Notes: a model not told the origin generated them from the sequence alone. A stretch of DNA of 16,706 nt from an uncultured Collinsella sp. (GCA_900542125.1 UQMO01000056.1:1-16706); one strand, 5' to 3'. Counted from the stretch's first letter, positions 1 through 7,636 are shown. Numbers and translations are program-made.

Positions 1-81
1 ACGATATGGCACCGTGGGGACACATGTATGTCAATCCTGGTCTAACAGAGCCTTATCTTTTACCTGGGCACGGGCTTTTTC

Positions 82-645
82 GTGGTGTTCTTCACCGCGA
101 AGTTCGCCGCGATTTCGATGTATGCCCGCTGGTCGTATCTGTGGCCGTGCATGGGCCGCGTCATCAACAACATTTGCTCAATTCTTGTGACGGCTCCGGC
201 GGTGGCGATCATCTCGAGCCAAAACGTGCTGGTGGCGGTGGGTGTCGTACTCGTGTTGTTTGTCGGCATTGCGATCTCGCTGCTGGGGCAGTTTGGACAA
301 GGCGTTGAGGACGAAGCGGGTCACAGGGGGCTGGCGTTTGCCACCGACGATCTTGGCGTGAGCCGTGCGCCCGATCAGACCGACACGGTGCCCCTGGAGA
401 TGCCGGAGCTTTCGTTTGACGATCGACTCGACGGCTTTGTAGCCGCCTTTGGGCTTACCAAGCGCGAGCGCGATGTGCTGGAGGCGCTGGTCGTATCGGA
501 CGACAGCGTGCAGGACGTTGCGGCAGCGCTCTTCCTTTCGCGTTCTACGCTCTACCGCCATATCGCCTCGATCAACAAAAAGACCGGTGCCGCCTCGCGC
601 GTGGCCCTCATCAATTTCTTCTGGTCCTGGACACCCCAAGACTAG
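82..645 (+). CDS. Membrane-anchored LuxR-type HTH regulator, 5' end missing or broken
   Basis: The C-terminal part carries a LuxR/GerE DNA-binding domain at about residues 125-180 of the 187-residue reading (LTKRERDVLEAL then AAALFLSRSTLYRHI). The N-terminal 70 residues are strongly hydrophobic, with two to three membrane segments. In Coriobacteriia, LuxR domains are often attached to a multi-helix transporter-like membrane domain of several hundred residues, so this is probably only the tail of such a protein. The frame is open from position 46 and its first 36 bases also read as a hydrophobic helix, but an in-frame TAA lies at 43-45. The only starts after it are GTG at 82 and 85, inside a helix and without a Shine-Dalgarno. 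I infer a gene that begins left of the window and is interrupted by a nonsense or frameshift mutation, or a sequencing error. The HTH assignment is firm; start and intactness are not. Confidence 0.7.
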   Translation: MVFFTAKFAAISMYARWSYLWPCMGRVINNICSILVTAPAVAIISSQNVLVAVGVVLVLFVGIAISLLGQFGQGVEDEAGHRGLAFATDDLGVSRAPDQTDTVPLEMPELSFDDRLDGFVAAFGLTKRERDVLEALVVSDDSVQDVAAALFLSRSTLYRHIASINKKTGAASRVALINFFWSWTPQD

Positions 646-647
646 CC

Positions 648-688
648 AAAACCACCACGAAGGGGACAGGCACCTTTGTGGTGGTTTT
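648..688. repeat. Hairpin repeat family 1, copy 1
   Basis: The arms AAAACCACCAC (648-658) and GTGGTGGTTTT (678-688) are perfect inverted repeats. Pairing continues inward as GAAGG/CCTTT with one mismatch, around the loop GGACAGGCA. It starts three bases after the LuxR stop codon. Both strands end in a U-tract after the stem, so it could act as a bidirectional terminator. The same element recurs at 4373-4413 and 7280-7320. Confidence 0.9.
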
Positions 689-790
689 ACCTGCAAAAAT
701 ATGAATATGAGACATTTGTCACCTGCCGTTTTGGCGCTCAAAGGCATATGAATGTGATGTTGAGCGGAGCAGAACGGAAGGGGTGGGCCT

Positions 791-1243
791 ATGGCGTCTC
801 GTGGTTGCTCGTCTAATAAAATTGCGGGCGCGCTTATCGCCGTGGTGGTCCTTGCTGCGGCGGTGACGCTTGTGCGGGCATACGGCTTTGGTGCCCGTGC
901 CGACCAGGGAAAGAACGCCGCGCAAGCGTTGCTGAACGATTGTGCTGCCGATCCGGTGGCAGTCAAGCTTATCGAGGACGGCGAGGCGCGGACGATCTAT
1001 GAGACCGACGATGCCGAGCTGGTCGCGTCGACTTTTGCCGCGCTCGACGATTGCACCGTGGGAGGTGCGGTGGATGAGCGGATGAGCGATGCCGGTCGCA
1101 CGCTCGTCTTTGTCTATGAAGACGGCTCGGAGCAATCGGTGGAGTTCGAGGGCGGGAATATCGTGCTCGACAAGACGGCATATCGCCTTGACGGTGCCGA
1201 TGAACTGTGGCGACAGCTAGCCGCCATCAAGAACAGCCAATGA
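791..1243 (+). CDS. Small single-TM protein of unknown function
   Basis: The 150-residue product has a hydrophobic segment at about residues 11-28 (IAGALIAVVVLAAAVTLV) near the N-terminus, followed by a hydrophilic extracytoplasmic-looking domain. That domain ends in alternating beta-strand-like stretches (LVFVYEDGSEQSVEFEGG, then a strand with AYRLDG). No lipobox is present. The Shine-Dalgarno GGAAGG lies about 9 bases before the ATG, supporting this start. It is the first gene of a same-strand set: the next start lies 17 bp after its stop, so co-transcription is likely. I do not recognise the family. The topology suggests a membrane-anchored protein with its C-terminal domain outside the cell. 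The downstream zinc-ribbon gene and two lipoproteins suggest a shared envelope role, which is inference. Confidence 0.8.
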   Translation: MASRGCSSNKIAGALIAVVVLAAAVTLVRAYGFGARADQGKNAAQALLNDCAADPVAVKLIEDGEARTIYETDDAELVASTFAALDDCTVGGAVDERMSDAGRTLVFVYEDGSEQSVEFEGGNIVLDKTAYRLDGADELWRQLAAIKNSQ

Positions 1244-1260
1244 AATGAGGGGTGTACGGG

Positions 1261-2823
1261 ATGAGTGATTTGAGATTCTGCCCGGCGTGCGGGATGCAGT
1301 TGCCGCGGGTCGCCGGCGTGCCGGTGCGATTTTGCCCGGGCTGCGGTGTTCGGCTTGAAAGCGTTGAGGACGACCCGGGTGTCGCGGAACCCGCAAATGG
1401 GGCGGCTGCCGATGATGGCGCGGGCGAAGGTTATGAGCCGAGCGTGAACGCGCCGGTCGATGTGCCGATGCAGGATGCCGACGCCGCGTCGCCGGTCCGC
1501 GACGTGGCCGCAGCGGATGCTCCCCACGTCGGCGACCTTGAGTTCCATACCGCATGCGATGCCTCTGGTGGCCAAGCGCTCGCGCAAGTGGCGCTGCCGC
1601 GGGGTTGGCGTATTGAAGAGGCACATCTTGAGCGCAGCAGTAGTTTCGACTGCCCGATTTCAGTTGGCGTGACGGCGGCAGGCCCGGCGGGCGAACGCAT
1701 CATGTATCGCTCCGAGCTCTGCTACGTGGACGCGGGCGCCGTTGCCAAGCGTATCCCCACGCAAACCGAGCGCAAGGCGTTTGTGCACGTGGAGGCGGCG
1801 TGCGACGAGTTAGCTCAAGCCTGCGCGGCGCAATTGGGCGCACGGGCGGAGGTTGTGGCCGAGCAACCCTATCCGTCGAGCGCGGCAGGCGATATTGAAC
1901 ATGAGCGTGCTCGCGTAAAGCGCGAGGCTGCAAACGACTTTGCGATTCAGGGCTTTTCGATGGAACCGAGCGATGTGGTCTATGAGTGCCGCATGCGTCG
2001 ATATCGGCTCGCGGGCGTCCCGGCGCCTACCGAGCTTGCAGTGGCGGCAAAGGTCGAGGGCTATGTAGTCTCGATCGGTGGAGTCGCGGGTTCTGTGGGT
2101 AAAGGCGTTGCCGCCGGGGCCGAGGCGCTGCTGGGCGCGGGCCTTTCGAGCGGACTGATCGGTGGCGTTCTGGGTAAGCGCCTGCGCGAGCGCCAGGCGG
2201 CTGCGGCGGCGGGTCAGCGCGCCGCGAAAGATCAGGCTCCGGATCAGGGCGATTGCCCAGACGGGGCGCCGTTCAAGCTGGGCGCGGCAGACCTGTTGCA
2301 GTGGCGTATCAGGGACAGCTTCTGCCTGGTTGCGCCGGAAGGCCGTCTGGACGAGGCGGCCTCCACGGCGCTTGCCTCAATGGCGTCGACTCTGCGGCTC
2401 AACCCGTCGATTGCGCGCGAAGCGTGCGCTCAAAAGCAGCAGATGGTGCTCGAGCAGCGTCAGCGCACGCAGATGAACATCGCCCAGCAGCAACAGCAGT
2501 TCGCGGCCTGGCAGCAGATGCATGCCTCGCAGCAGGCGGCGTTCGACAGCTACCAGCAGGCTTGGTTTGAGCGCAGCGATCGTCAACACGCCGCGAATAT
2601 GGCCGCCAGCACGGCCAATTTCTCCAGCGCAGGTGTGGGAACGGGCGCGGCGTCGTATTCCGATGCCATCCGCGGGGTCAACCATTACACCAGGCCCGAC
2701 GGTACCGATGTCGAGGTTTCGGTGATGGCGGATCAAGCTTGGGTGAACGGCTCGGGCGACGTGATCGGCACGCGCGATGGCTTTGAGCCCGGTTTTGGCT
2801 GGACGGAGCTGCCCCGTCAATAG
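1261..2823 (+). CDS. Double zinc-ribbon protein with Gly-rich segment and Gln-rich coiled coil
   Basis: The 520-residue product opens with two CxxC knuckles, CPAC (7-10) and CPGC (25-28), the four-cysteine pattern of a zinc ribbon. A low-complexity Ala/Asp-rich linker follows to about residue 90, then a folded domain (about 95-260). Next is a Gly/Ala/Val-rich segment (about 268-305) that could insert in a membrane. A Gln-rich predicted coiled coil (about 388-440) and a C-terminal strand-rich motif (RPDGTDVEVSVMADQAWVNG region) complete it. An in-frame GTG at 1252 lies within the Shine-Dalgarno AGGGGT (1248-1253), so the ATG at 1261, 7 bases after it, is the better start. The gene follows the one-TM gene by 17 bp. 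Zinc-ribbon plus membrane-segment architecture is common in uncharacterised Gram-positive envelope proteins; no specific function can be assigned. Confidence 0.85.
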   Translation: MSDLRFCPACGMQLPRVAGVPVRFCPGCGVRLESVEDDPGVAEPANGAAADDGAGEGYEPSVNAPVDVPMQDADAASPVRDVAAADAPHVGDLEFHTACDASGGQALAQVALPRGWRIEEAHLERSSSFDCPISVGVTAAGPAGERIMYRSELCYVDAGAVAKRIPTQTERKAFVHVEAACDELAQACAAQLGARAEVVAEQPYPSSAAGDIEHERARVKREAANDFAIQGFSMEPSDVVYECRMRRYRLAGVPAPTELAVAAKVEGYVVSIGGVAGSVGKGVAAGAEALLGAGLSSGLIGGVLGKRLRERQAAAAAGQRAAKDQAPDQGDCPDGAPFKLGAADLLQWRIRDSFCLVAPEGRLDEAASTALASMASTLRLNPSIAREACAQKQQMVLEQRQRTQMNIAQQQQQFAAWQQMHASQQAAFDSYQQAWFERSDRQHAANMAASTANFSSAGVGTGAASYSDAIRGVNHYTRPDGTDVEVSVMADQAWVNGSGDVIGTRDGFEPGFGWTELPRQ

Positions 2824-2897
2824 CGTGAGTGGGCTACGGGAGGATCGGTGTCGAGGCGTTGCTCGGCGCTGTGATAAGAAACGGGAAAGGAACAACG

Positions 2898-3653
2898 ATG
2901 AGGGAGACGGTTATTTCGCGCACGGCGTTTGTCGCGGCGGCGGGAACGGCGTTGCTGACGCTTGCGGGATGCGGCGGACAGCAGGCGCAGGACACGACGG
3001 GTTTTAACGACGATCGCCCGGTAAAGGACAAGATGGATGCGGGCTCGTCATCGGGTGATTCCGGTGATGCGGGCGGCGGTGCGGACACAGACAGCGGCTC
3101 GGCGGACGCGTTCGATACGTGGTCGGATGACTGCTGGGATGCGCACCGCAACATCAGCATCGCAGCGTTGCTCGAGCTTAAGGGCTGGCAGTTGCAGGAG
3201 TTTGCGTCGCAACAGGGTTATACCTGGCAAGATGCGCTCGAGATGTACGAGAACGAGGCAGGTCGCGTGCTCAGCGTCTGCAATATCAGCAAGGATGGCG
3301 CAACCGAATGGCTCGGCGAGGATGAAATCGGAAAGCTCGACAAGGGCGGCACCGGGAGTACCGTGATGTTTACGCTGCAGCTTGCGGGCTATTCGAGCTG
3401 CGAGGATGTTATCGCGGGCTTTTCCGTTCCGGTTGAGGACCGCGCGCAGATTACCTCGGGCTCGTGGATTGCGTGCGTCTACGGTTCCAACATGGCGCGT
3501 CACGTTGCCATGGTGAGCCAAATGGAAAACGGCGACTACCGCCTGGACCTCATTACCGAGGAGGCCATCAAAACCGGTACGTTTACCCAAGGCGGCGGTG
3601 CCCCCACGATTAACGAATTTTGGCAGGAGAAGACCGGGCGCGCGCTCGGCTAA
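2898..3653 (+). CDS. Lipoprotein of unknown function, paralogue A
   Basis: The start at ATG 2898 has AGGAA five bases upstream and directly yields a signal peptide; an upstream in-frame start at 2829 would bury it. The signal is a short N-region with Arg8, a hydrophobic core, and the lipobox LAGC with the lipidated Cys at residue 25. Mature protein: a Ser/Gly/Asp-rich tether to about residue 70, then a folded domain of about 180 residues. The domain begins near DCWDAHRNI and ends near TINEFWQEKTG. It shares motifs with the next gene: GYTW versus NYEW, and KTGTFTQGG versus RTGYLSGGD followed by an INE(F/L)W-like end. The two arose by tandem duplication. It is probably anchored to the outer face of the cytoplasmic membrane. 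No enzymatic motif is visible; a binding or adhesion-type role is only a guess. Confidence 0.82.
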   Translation: MRETVISRTAFVAAAGTALLTLAGCGGQQAQDTTGFNDDRPVKDKMDAGSSSGDSGDAGGGADTDSGSADAFDTWSDDCWDAHRNISIAALLELKGWQLQEFASQQGYTWQDALEMYENEAGRVLSVCNISKDGATEWLGEDEIGKLDKGGTGSTVMFTLQLAGYSSCEDVIAGFSVPVEDRAQITSGSWIACVYGSNMARHVAMVSQMENGDYRLDLITEEAIKTGTFTQGGGAPTINEFWQEKTGRALG

Positions 3654-3688
3654 GTGCGATGCGGCCAATAGCATAGCGAGGGACGAAC

Positions 3689-4366
3689 ATGATGAACGAG
3701 ATGACGATGAGCCGTGCGGTCTTTGTGGCGGGCGCGGGCGCGGCGGCTTGCGCGCTGGCTGGCTGCTCGGGCACAACGGGCGGCGCCAAAGCAGCGAGCA
3801 CGGCGGACGCCGCCTGCGTGGACGACAATGCTAACGTGACGGTCTATGCTGCGATCAACTTGGCTGGTGCCGATATGGTGCGCCTGCTCAAACATCAAAA
3901 TTATGAGTGGCAAGGCGAGAACGTGGGCTACGGCGCCGTCGATGACGCGGGATTTTTCGCTTTTACCTTTTCCAAGGTTTCGGACGATGTGGACGAACTT
4001 GCGAACAGCGCGATACCGCTTTCGGAGTCCGAGTACGAGGAGCTTGAACCGGGCGGCGGAGACGAAAACATCGCGATTCTGCTCTCGGTGGGCGGCTATA
4101 CGAAGGGCGAGCGGGCGCTCATCGGCGCGATTGGCGATGCGGCGATGGTGCAGGAGAAATGCACGATCGATGATGCCCAGTATTGGCTGGTCAAGGCGCT
4201 TGACGGCCACCGCTACGTGATTATGGCCAACGACACCGAAGACGATGGCGATAGCGCTCATGACATCTATATCTACAATGAGGCTTTTATTCGAACCGGC
4301 TACTTGAGCGGCGGCGACCAGATCGATATCGATGAGCTCTGGAGCCGCCTGACCAACGCCTCGTAA
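3689..4366 (+). CDS. Lipoprotein of unknown function, paralogue B
   Basis: The 225-residue product has an N-region MSRAVFVAG, an Ala-rich core and the lipobox LAGC with Cys26. GAGGG lies 6 bases before the first ATG; the second ATG (3692) is equally possible. It lacks most of the Ser/Gly tether of its upstream paralogue, and its folded domain starts almost at the membrane. The two domains align from the helix containing LLKHQNYEWQ to the C-terminal INE/IDELW segment. The gap to the preceding gene is 35 bp, so the pair is probably one transcript, ending at the hairpin 4373-4413. The product is secreted and lipid-anchored; function unknown. Both paralogues keep S-R-x-x-F-V before the core, like a twin-arginine motif that has lost one Arg. 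Confidence 0.82.
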   Translation: MMNEMTMSRAVFVAGAGAAACALAGCSGTTGGAKAASTADAACVDDNANVTVYAAINLAGADMVRLLKHQNYEWQGENVGYGAVDDAGFFAFTFSKVSDDVDELANSAIPLSESEYEELEPGGGDENIAILLSVGGYTKGERALIGAIGDAAMVQEKCTIDDAQYWLVKALDGHRYVIMANDTEDDGDSAHDIYIYNEAFIRTGYLSGGDQIDIDELWSRLTNAS

Positions 4367-4372
4367 CGCTCC

Positions 4373-4413
4373 AAAACCACCACAAAGGGGACAGGCACCT
4401 TTGTGGTGGTTTT
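4373..4413. repeat. Hairpin repeat family 1, copy 2 (likely bidirectional terminator)
   Basis: Perfect 16-bp arms AAAACCACCACAAAGG (4373-4388) and their complement (4398-4413) enclose the 9-base loop GGACAGGCA. It sits seven bases after the lipoprotein stop and 16 bases beyond the stop of the convergent ATPase gene. On either strand the stem ends in four T residues, so it can serve as a terminator for both genes. Confidence 0.9.
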
Positions 4414-4429
4414 GCCTTAGGGTTGTCTG

Positions 4430-7198
4430 TTACAGCAGTTCGCCGTGGCGGGCTATGAAGCGGCGCTTTGTCAGCTGGGTCAGCGCAATATAGGCGGCGA
4501 CGATGCCGATGAGCAGCGCAAAGAAGCTCGCCGGCAGCGGCATGAGGCCCAGCGCATCGGCGATGGGGCTTGCCGGCAGCCAGGTGACAAGCGCCAGCCC
4601 CAGCACGGTGAGCGTGCACAGGGCGGGGGCGGCGTGATCGCGCGGGCTCGGCAGGTGCGGGGAGCGCAGCATGTGGATTACGAGCGTCTGCGACCACATA
4701 GACTCAACGAACCAACCGCTCTGGAAAATCGCCGCAAAGGTTGCCATGCCGGCAACATTGCCCGCGGCGGCAAGCTCGGCCCAGTTCGCGCCCACGGTGG
4801 CGGGGCACACCGCAAAGAAGAGCGCGGCGAAGGTCACGATGTCAAACAGCGAGCTCACGGGGCCCAGCTCGAGCATAAAGCCCTTGATGGACGCAGCGTC
4901 CCAGGCGCGCGGGCGGGCAGTCCAGGCATCGTCGACGGTGTCCCACGGCAGCGCGATGCATACGATCTCGTAGACCAGCGACAGCAGCACCAGCTGCAGG
5001 GCGCTCATGGGCAAAAACGGCAGGAACAGGCTCGCGACGGTCACGGACAGCACGTTGCCAAAGTTGGAGCTCACCGTGGTCTTGAGGTACTTGAGTAGGT
5101 TGCCGTAGGTGCGACGGCCTTCGATGATGCCGCGCTCGATCACGCCCAGGTCCTTCTGGAGCAAGATGATGTCGGCGGATTCTTTGGCGATGTCAACGGC
5201 CGAATCGACCGAGATGCCGCAGTCGCTCGCACGCATGGCGGCGGCGTCGTTGATGCCATCACCCATAAAGCCCACGGTATGGCCGAGCAGTTCACGCATG
5301 ACGCGCACCAAGCGCGCCTTCTGCAGCGGCGAGAGCTTGGCAAAGAGATGGGTCTGCTCGGCGCGCTCCGCCAGCTCGGCGTCGTCGAGCGCATCGATCT
5401 CGGAGCCCAGCAAAACGTTGCTTGCGTCGATGCCAATCTGCTCGCAGACGGTGGCGGCGACGCGGTCGTTGTCGCCGGTCAGGACTTTTACCGCCACGCC
5501 CTTGGCCTCGAGGGTGGCGACGGCGCCCGCGGCGCTCGCTTTGGGCGGATCGAGGAAGGCCAAAAAGCCCATCAGCACCATGTCGCACTCGTCGGCGATG
5601 CCAAACTCGCCCACGGTGCGCGGGTTGGTCTTCTGCGCCACGGCGATCACGCGCAGGCCCTCGGCATTGAGGTCTGCTACCTGCTTGCGAATCTGGGCGA
5701 GCTTTTCGTCGGTAAGCGGCTGGGCGGTACCGTCGACCTCGATGTAGGAGCAAATCTCGAGCATTTCCTCGGCAGCGCCCTTGGTGACCATCTGAGTCTT
5801 GCCTTGGGCATCGGCGACCACCACGCTCAGGCGACGGCGCGAGAAGTCGAAGGGCACCTCGTCGACCTTGGTGTGGCGGTCGCGCAGGCTCTGGCCCAGC
5901 ATGGAATCGGGCGCGACGGCCGAAGGGGTCATGTCGGCGCGGTCGATCACGGCCAGGTCGATGAGGTTCTTGAGGCCCGTCTGGAAGAAGCTGTTCAAAA
6001 ACGCATGGCGCAGCACGCGCGTATCCTCGTTGCCGTCGGTGTTGAGGTAGCGCTCGAGCACGATGCGGTCCTCGGTGAGGGTGCCGGTCTTGTCGCAGCA
6101 CAGCACGTCCATGGCGCCGAGGTTTTGGATCGCAGGCAGCTCCTTGACGATGACCTGGCGGCGGGCGAGGTCCTTGGCTCCCTGCGACAGACTCGTGGTC
6201 ACGATGACGGGAAGCATTTGCGGCGTGATGCCCACGGCCACGCTCGTGGCGAACAGCAGCGCATCGATGACGTTGCCCTTGGTGGCGGCGTTGATGGCAA
6301 AGACTGCCGGCGCCATGACGAGCATCAGGCGCACCAGCAGCATCGAGACGCTCGAGACGCCGCGGTCGAACGCGCTCTTCTCGCCGCGCCCGTTGAGCAT
6401 CTTGGCGATGCCGCCCAGGTAGGTGTCCGAACCGGTGGCCACGACAAGCGCCATGGCGGTGCCGTTTTGCACGGAGGTGCCGGTAAAGACGATGTTCTTG
6501 CAGGCGGAGAGCGGCAGCGTGGAGCTGTCGGCGCCTTCGACGACGGTGGCGACGGCGGTCTTCTCGACGGCCTCGCTTTCGCCGGTGAGGGCGGACTCGA
6601 TCACAAACAGGTCGCGTGCGGTGATGATGCGGGCATCGGCCGGCACCATGTCGCCGGCGGAGAGGCGGATCACGTCGCCGGGGACGAGCTCATCGAAGGG
6701 TATCTCGATGCGCTCGCCGTCGCGCAGGGCGGTGCAGGTGTTGGAGACCAGGTCCTTGAGGGCCTCTGCCGCATTGCCGCTGCGTGCTTCCTGGATAAAC
6801 TTCATGCCGCCCGATACCAGTAGCATGATGCCGATGACGATGACCGTGGAGGGGTCGCGCTGCGGCTCGGGCACGGCGAGCACGTCGATGTAGAGCGAGA
6901 CCAGCGCGAGCGCGGCGAGGATGCCGGCGAAGGGGTCGATGAAGGCGTCGGCGATGCGGCGGGCAAGTGTCTTGGTCGGCGCCTCGATGGTGTTGGGGCT
7001 GGCGGCGTCCAGGCGCTCGGCGGCCTGCCCGGCGGTGAGGCCGTCAGCCGTGGCGTCGAGCAGCAGGAGGGAGTCCTCGGCGCTATGGGTTGCGGCAAAG
7101 ATGGCGTTCTTGGCAAGGCCGGCGTGAGCGGCAGGGCGCGCCGTGCGGCGGCGCTTGGAGATGACTTCGAGTACCGTGGCGGTTTTGAGCATCAGCAT
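4430..7198 (-). CDS. mgtA: Magnesium-importing P-type ATPase (MgtA/MgtB type)
   Basis: The 922-residue product has the P-type ATPase features in order. These are the actuator loop LTGES (about 204-208); the ion-site helix ITPQMLP (324-330); the phosphorylation motif DKTGTLTED with Asp369; the nucleotide-binding KGA (473); DPPK (550); TGDND (574); and MGDGINDAAAMRASD (about 645). The SSNFGN helix region and the C-terminal GWFVESMWSQTLVIHMLRSP are typical of P3B enzymes that import Mg2+ using ATP. E. coli MgtA is 898 residues, so it is full length. The start chosen is the ATG at 7198 with AGGAGG five bases upstream; a longer frame to 7249 has no such site. It is read convergently with the lipoprotein genes and follows an unusually long leader with a small ORF (7340-7411) and a hairpin. 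mgtA and mgtB cannot be told apart here. Confidence 0.93.
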   Translation of the reverse strand: MLMLKTATVLEVISKRRRTARPAAHAGLAKNAIFAATHSAEDSLLLLDATADGLTAGQAAERLDAASPNTIEAPTKTLARRIADAFIDPFAGILAALALVSLYIDVLAVPEPQRDPSTVIVIGIMLLVSGGMKFIQEARSGNAAEALKDLVSNTCTALRDGERIEIPFDELVPGDVIRLSAGDMVPADARIITARDLFVIESALTGESEAVEKTAVATVVEGADSSTLPLSACKNIVFTGTSVQNGTAMALVVATGSDTYLGGIAKMLNGRGEKSAFDRGVSSVSMLLVRLMLVMAPAVFAINAATKGNVIDALLFATSVAVGITPQMLPVIVTTSLSQGAKDLARRQVIVKELPAIQNLGAMDVLCCDKTGTLTEDRIVLERYLNTDGNEDTRVLRHAFLNSFFQTGLKNLIDLAVIDRADMTPSAVAPDSMLGQSLRDRHTKVDEVPFDFSRRRLSVVVADAQGKTQMVTKGAAEEMLEICSYIEVDGTAQPLTDEKLAQIRKQVADLNAEGLRVIAVAQKTNPRTVGEFGIADECDMVLMGFLAFLDPPKASAAGAVATLEAKGVAVKVLTGDNDRVAATVCEQIGIDASNVLLGSEIDALDDAELAERAEQTHLFAKLSPLQKARLVRVMRELLGHTVGFMGDGINDAAAMRASDCGISVDSAVDIAKESADIILLQKDLGVIERGIIEGRRTYGNLLKYLKTTVSSNFGNVLSVTVASLFLPFLPMSALQLVLLSLVYEIVCIALPWDTVDDAWTARPRAWDAASIKGFMLELGPVSSLFDIVTFAALFFAVCPATVGANWAELAAAGNVAGMATFAAIFQSGWFVESMWSQTLVIHMLRSPHLPSPRDHAAPALCTLTVLGLALVTWLPASPIADALGLMPLPASFFALLIGIVAAYIALTQLTKRRFIARHGELL

Positions 7199-7279
7199 AG
7201 GGTCCTCCTCGTTAAAGGGAGTTAGCGTACGTGTCGTATTGAATTGCAAAAAACCTAGATGTCGCTCACGTCATGCTCG

Positions 7280-7320
7280 CGAATCACCACAAAGGGGACA
7301 GGCACCTTTGTGGTGGTTTT
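7280..7320. repeat. Hairpin repeat family 1, copy 3, in the mgtA leader
   Basis: The inner stem CACCACAAAGG (7285-7295) pairs with 7305-7315 and the right arm is complete to TTTT at 7320, but the outer left arm has diverged (CGAAT instead of AAAAC). As a result the mgtA-sense strand no longer ends in a U-tract. The bases ATCACC/GGTGAT (7283-7288 and 7321-7326) provide an alternative pairing. It lies between the small leader ORF and the ATPase start. Confidence 0.85.
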
Positions 7321-7339
7321 GGTGATCGACTGTTGGCGC

Positions 7340-7411
7340 TTATGCGTGCGCGGAGTCCTCGCGGCGTGCCGAGGGCGACATGCAGGTTTTTCGACTATGA
7401 CTGCCTTCCAT
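7340..7411 (-). CDS. Putative 23-residue leader peptide upstream of mgtA
   Basis: On the minus strand the ATG at 7411 is preceded by TAAGGAGGTG, an almost full match to the 16S anti-Shine-Dalgarno, with six bases between GGAGG and ATG. The frame has 23 codons (starts MEGSHSRKTC, ends REDSAHA) and a TAA at 7342-7340. It lies about 60 bases downstream of a predicted promoter and about 140 bases before the mgtA start, in the same direction. This is the position of mgtL in the Salmonella mgtA leader, but the peptide is not proline-rich like MgtL; it is rich in Ser, Arg, His and Ala. It could also be a degraded gene start. The ribosome site is what argues for translation; a regulatory role is inference. 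Confidence 0.5.
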   Translation of the reverse strand: MEGSHSRKTCMSPSARREDSAHA

Positions 7412-7477
7412 GGCACACCTCCTTAAGGCCGGGCGCAGCGCGCTTTGGGTATCTCGTACCCGTTTCAATCCGCCGGT

Positions 7478-7506
7478 ATTTTTGACGAGGGGGTTTGCCG
7501 TGTCAA
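7478..7506 (-). promoter_or_regulatory. Promoter for the mgtA leader transcript
   Basis: On the minus strand a perfect -35 TTGACA (7506-7501) is separated by 17 bases from AAAAAT (7483-7478), which matches four of six -10 positions. Transcription would start near 7471, giving a leader of about 270 bases before the ATPase ATG. That leader holds a small hairpin GGGTA/TACCC (7447-7461), the 23-codon ORF and repeat copy 3. Confidence 0.55.
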
Positions 7507-7596
7507 CCCCATTGTTCGGAAAATCATCGCCCCTGACAAAGCCCTTACAGAGTGCCGTGGCTCCAAAGCGCGACCGCATCTGCGTCCTGCCTGCGC

Positions 7597-7602
7597 TAAA
7601 CT
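7597..7602 (+). promoter_or_regulatory. Possible -10 box of pyrE
   Basis: TAAACT lies 35 bases before the pyrE ATG, and would start transcription near 7609. No convincing -35 is found at the expected distance. The stretch 7412-7636 otherwise contains the divergent mgtA promoter and no gene that I can support on the plus strand. Confidence 0.3.
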
Positions 7603-7636
7603 GGAGGGCACGTACGCGATTACGAGAGGAGCCCGC

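Noticed and set aside
178..966. 262-codon minus-strand frame across the LuxR gene and the next gene
   Set aside because: It runs through two well-supported plus-strand genes and the hairpin repeat, with no protein-like motif or ribosome site.
5279..6823. 514-codon open frame on the plus strand inside the ATPase gene
   Set aside because: It is an antisense shadow of the P-type ATPase, rich in Gly, His, Ala and Asp without recognisable domains.
7447..7475. tRNA-like pattern (GGGTA/TACCC hairpin followed by TTTCAATCC)
   Set aside because: The presumed T-loop is not enclosed by a five-base stem, and no acceptor stem or anticodon arm can be fitted.
7280..7480. M-box (ykoK) magnesium riboswitch upstream of the ATPase
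   Set aside because: I could not find the conserved core blocks of the M-box in the leader; a covariance-model search (Rfam M-box) would settle it. The leader-ORF reading is preferred.
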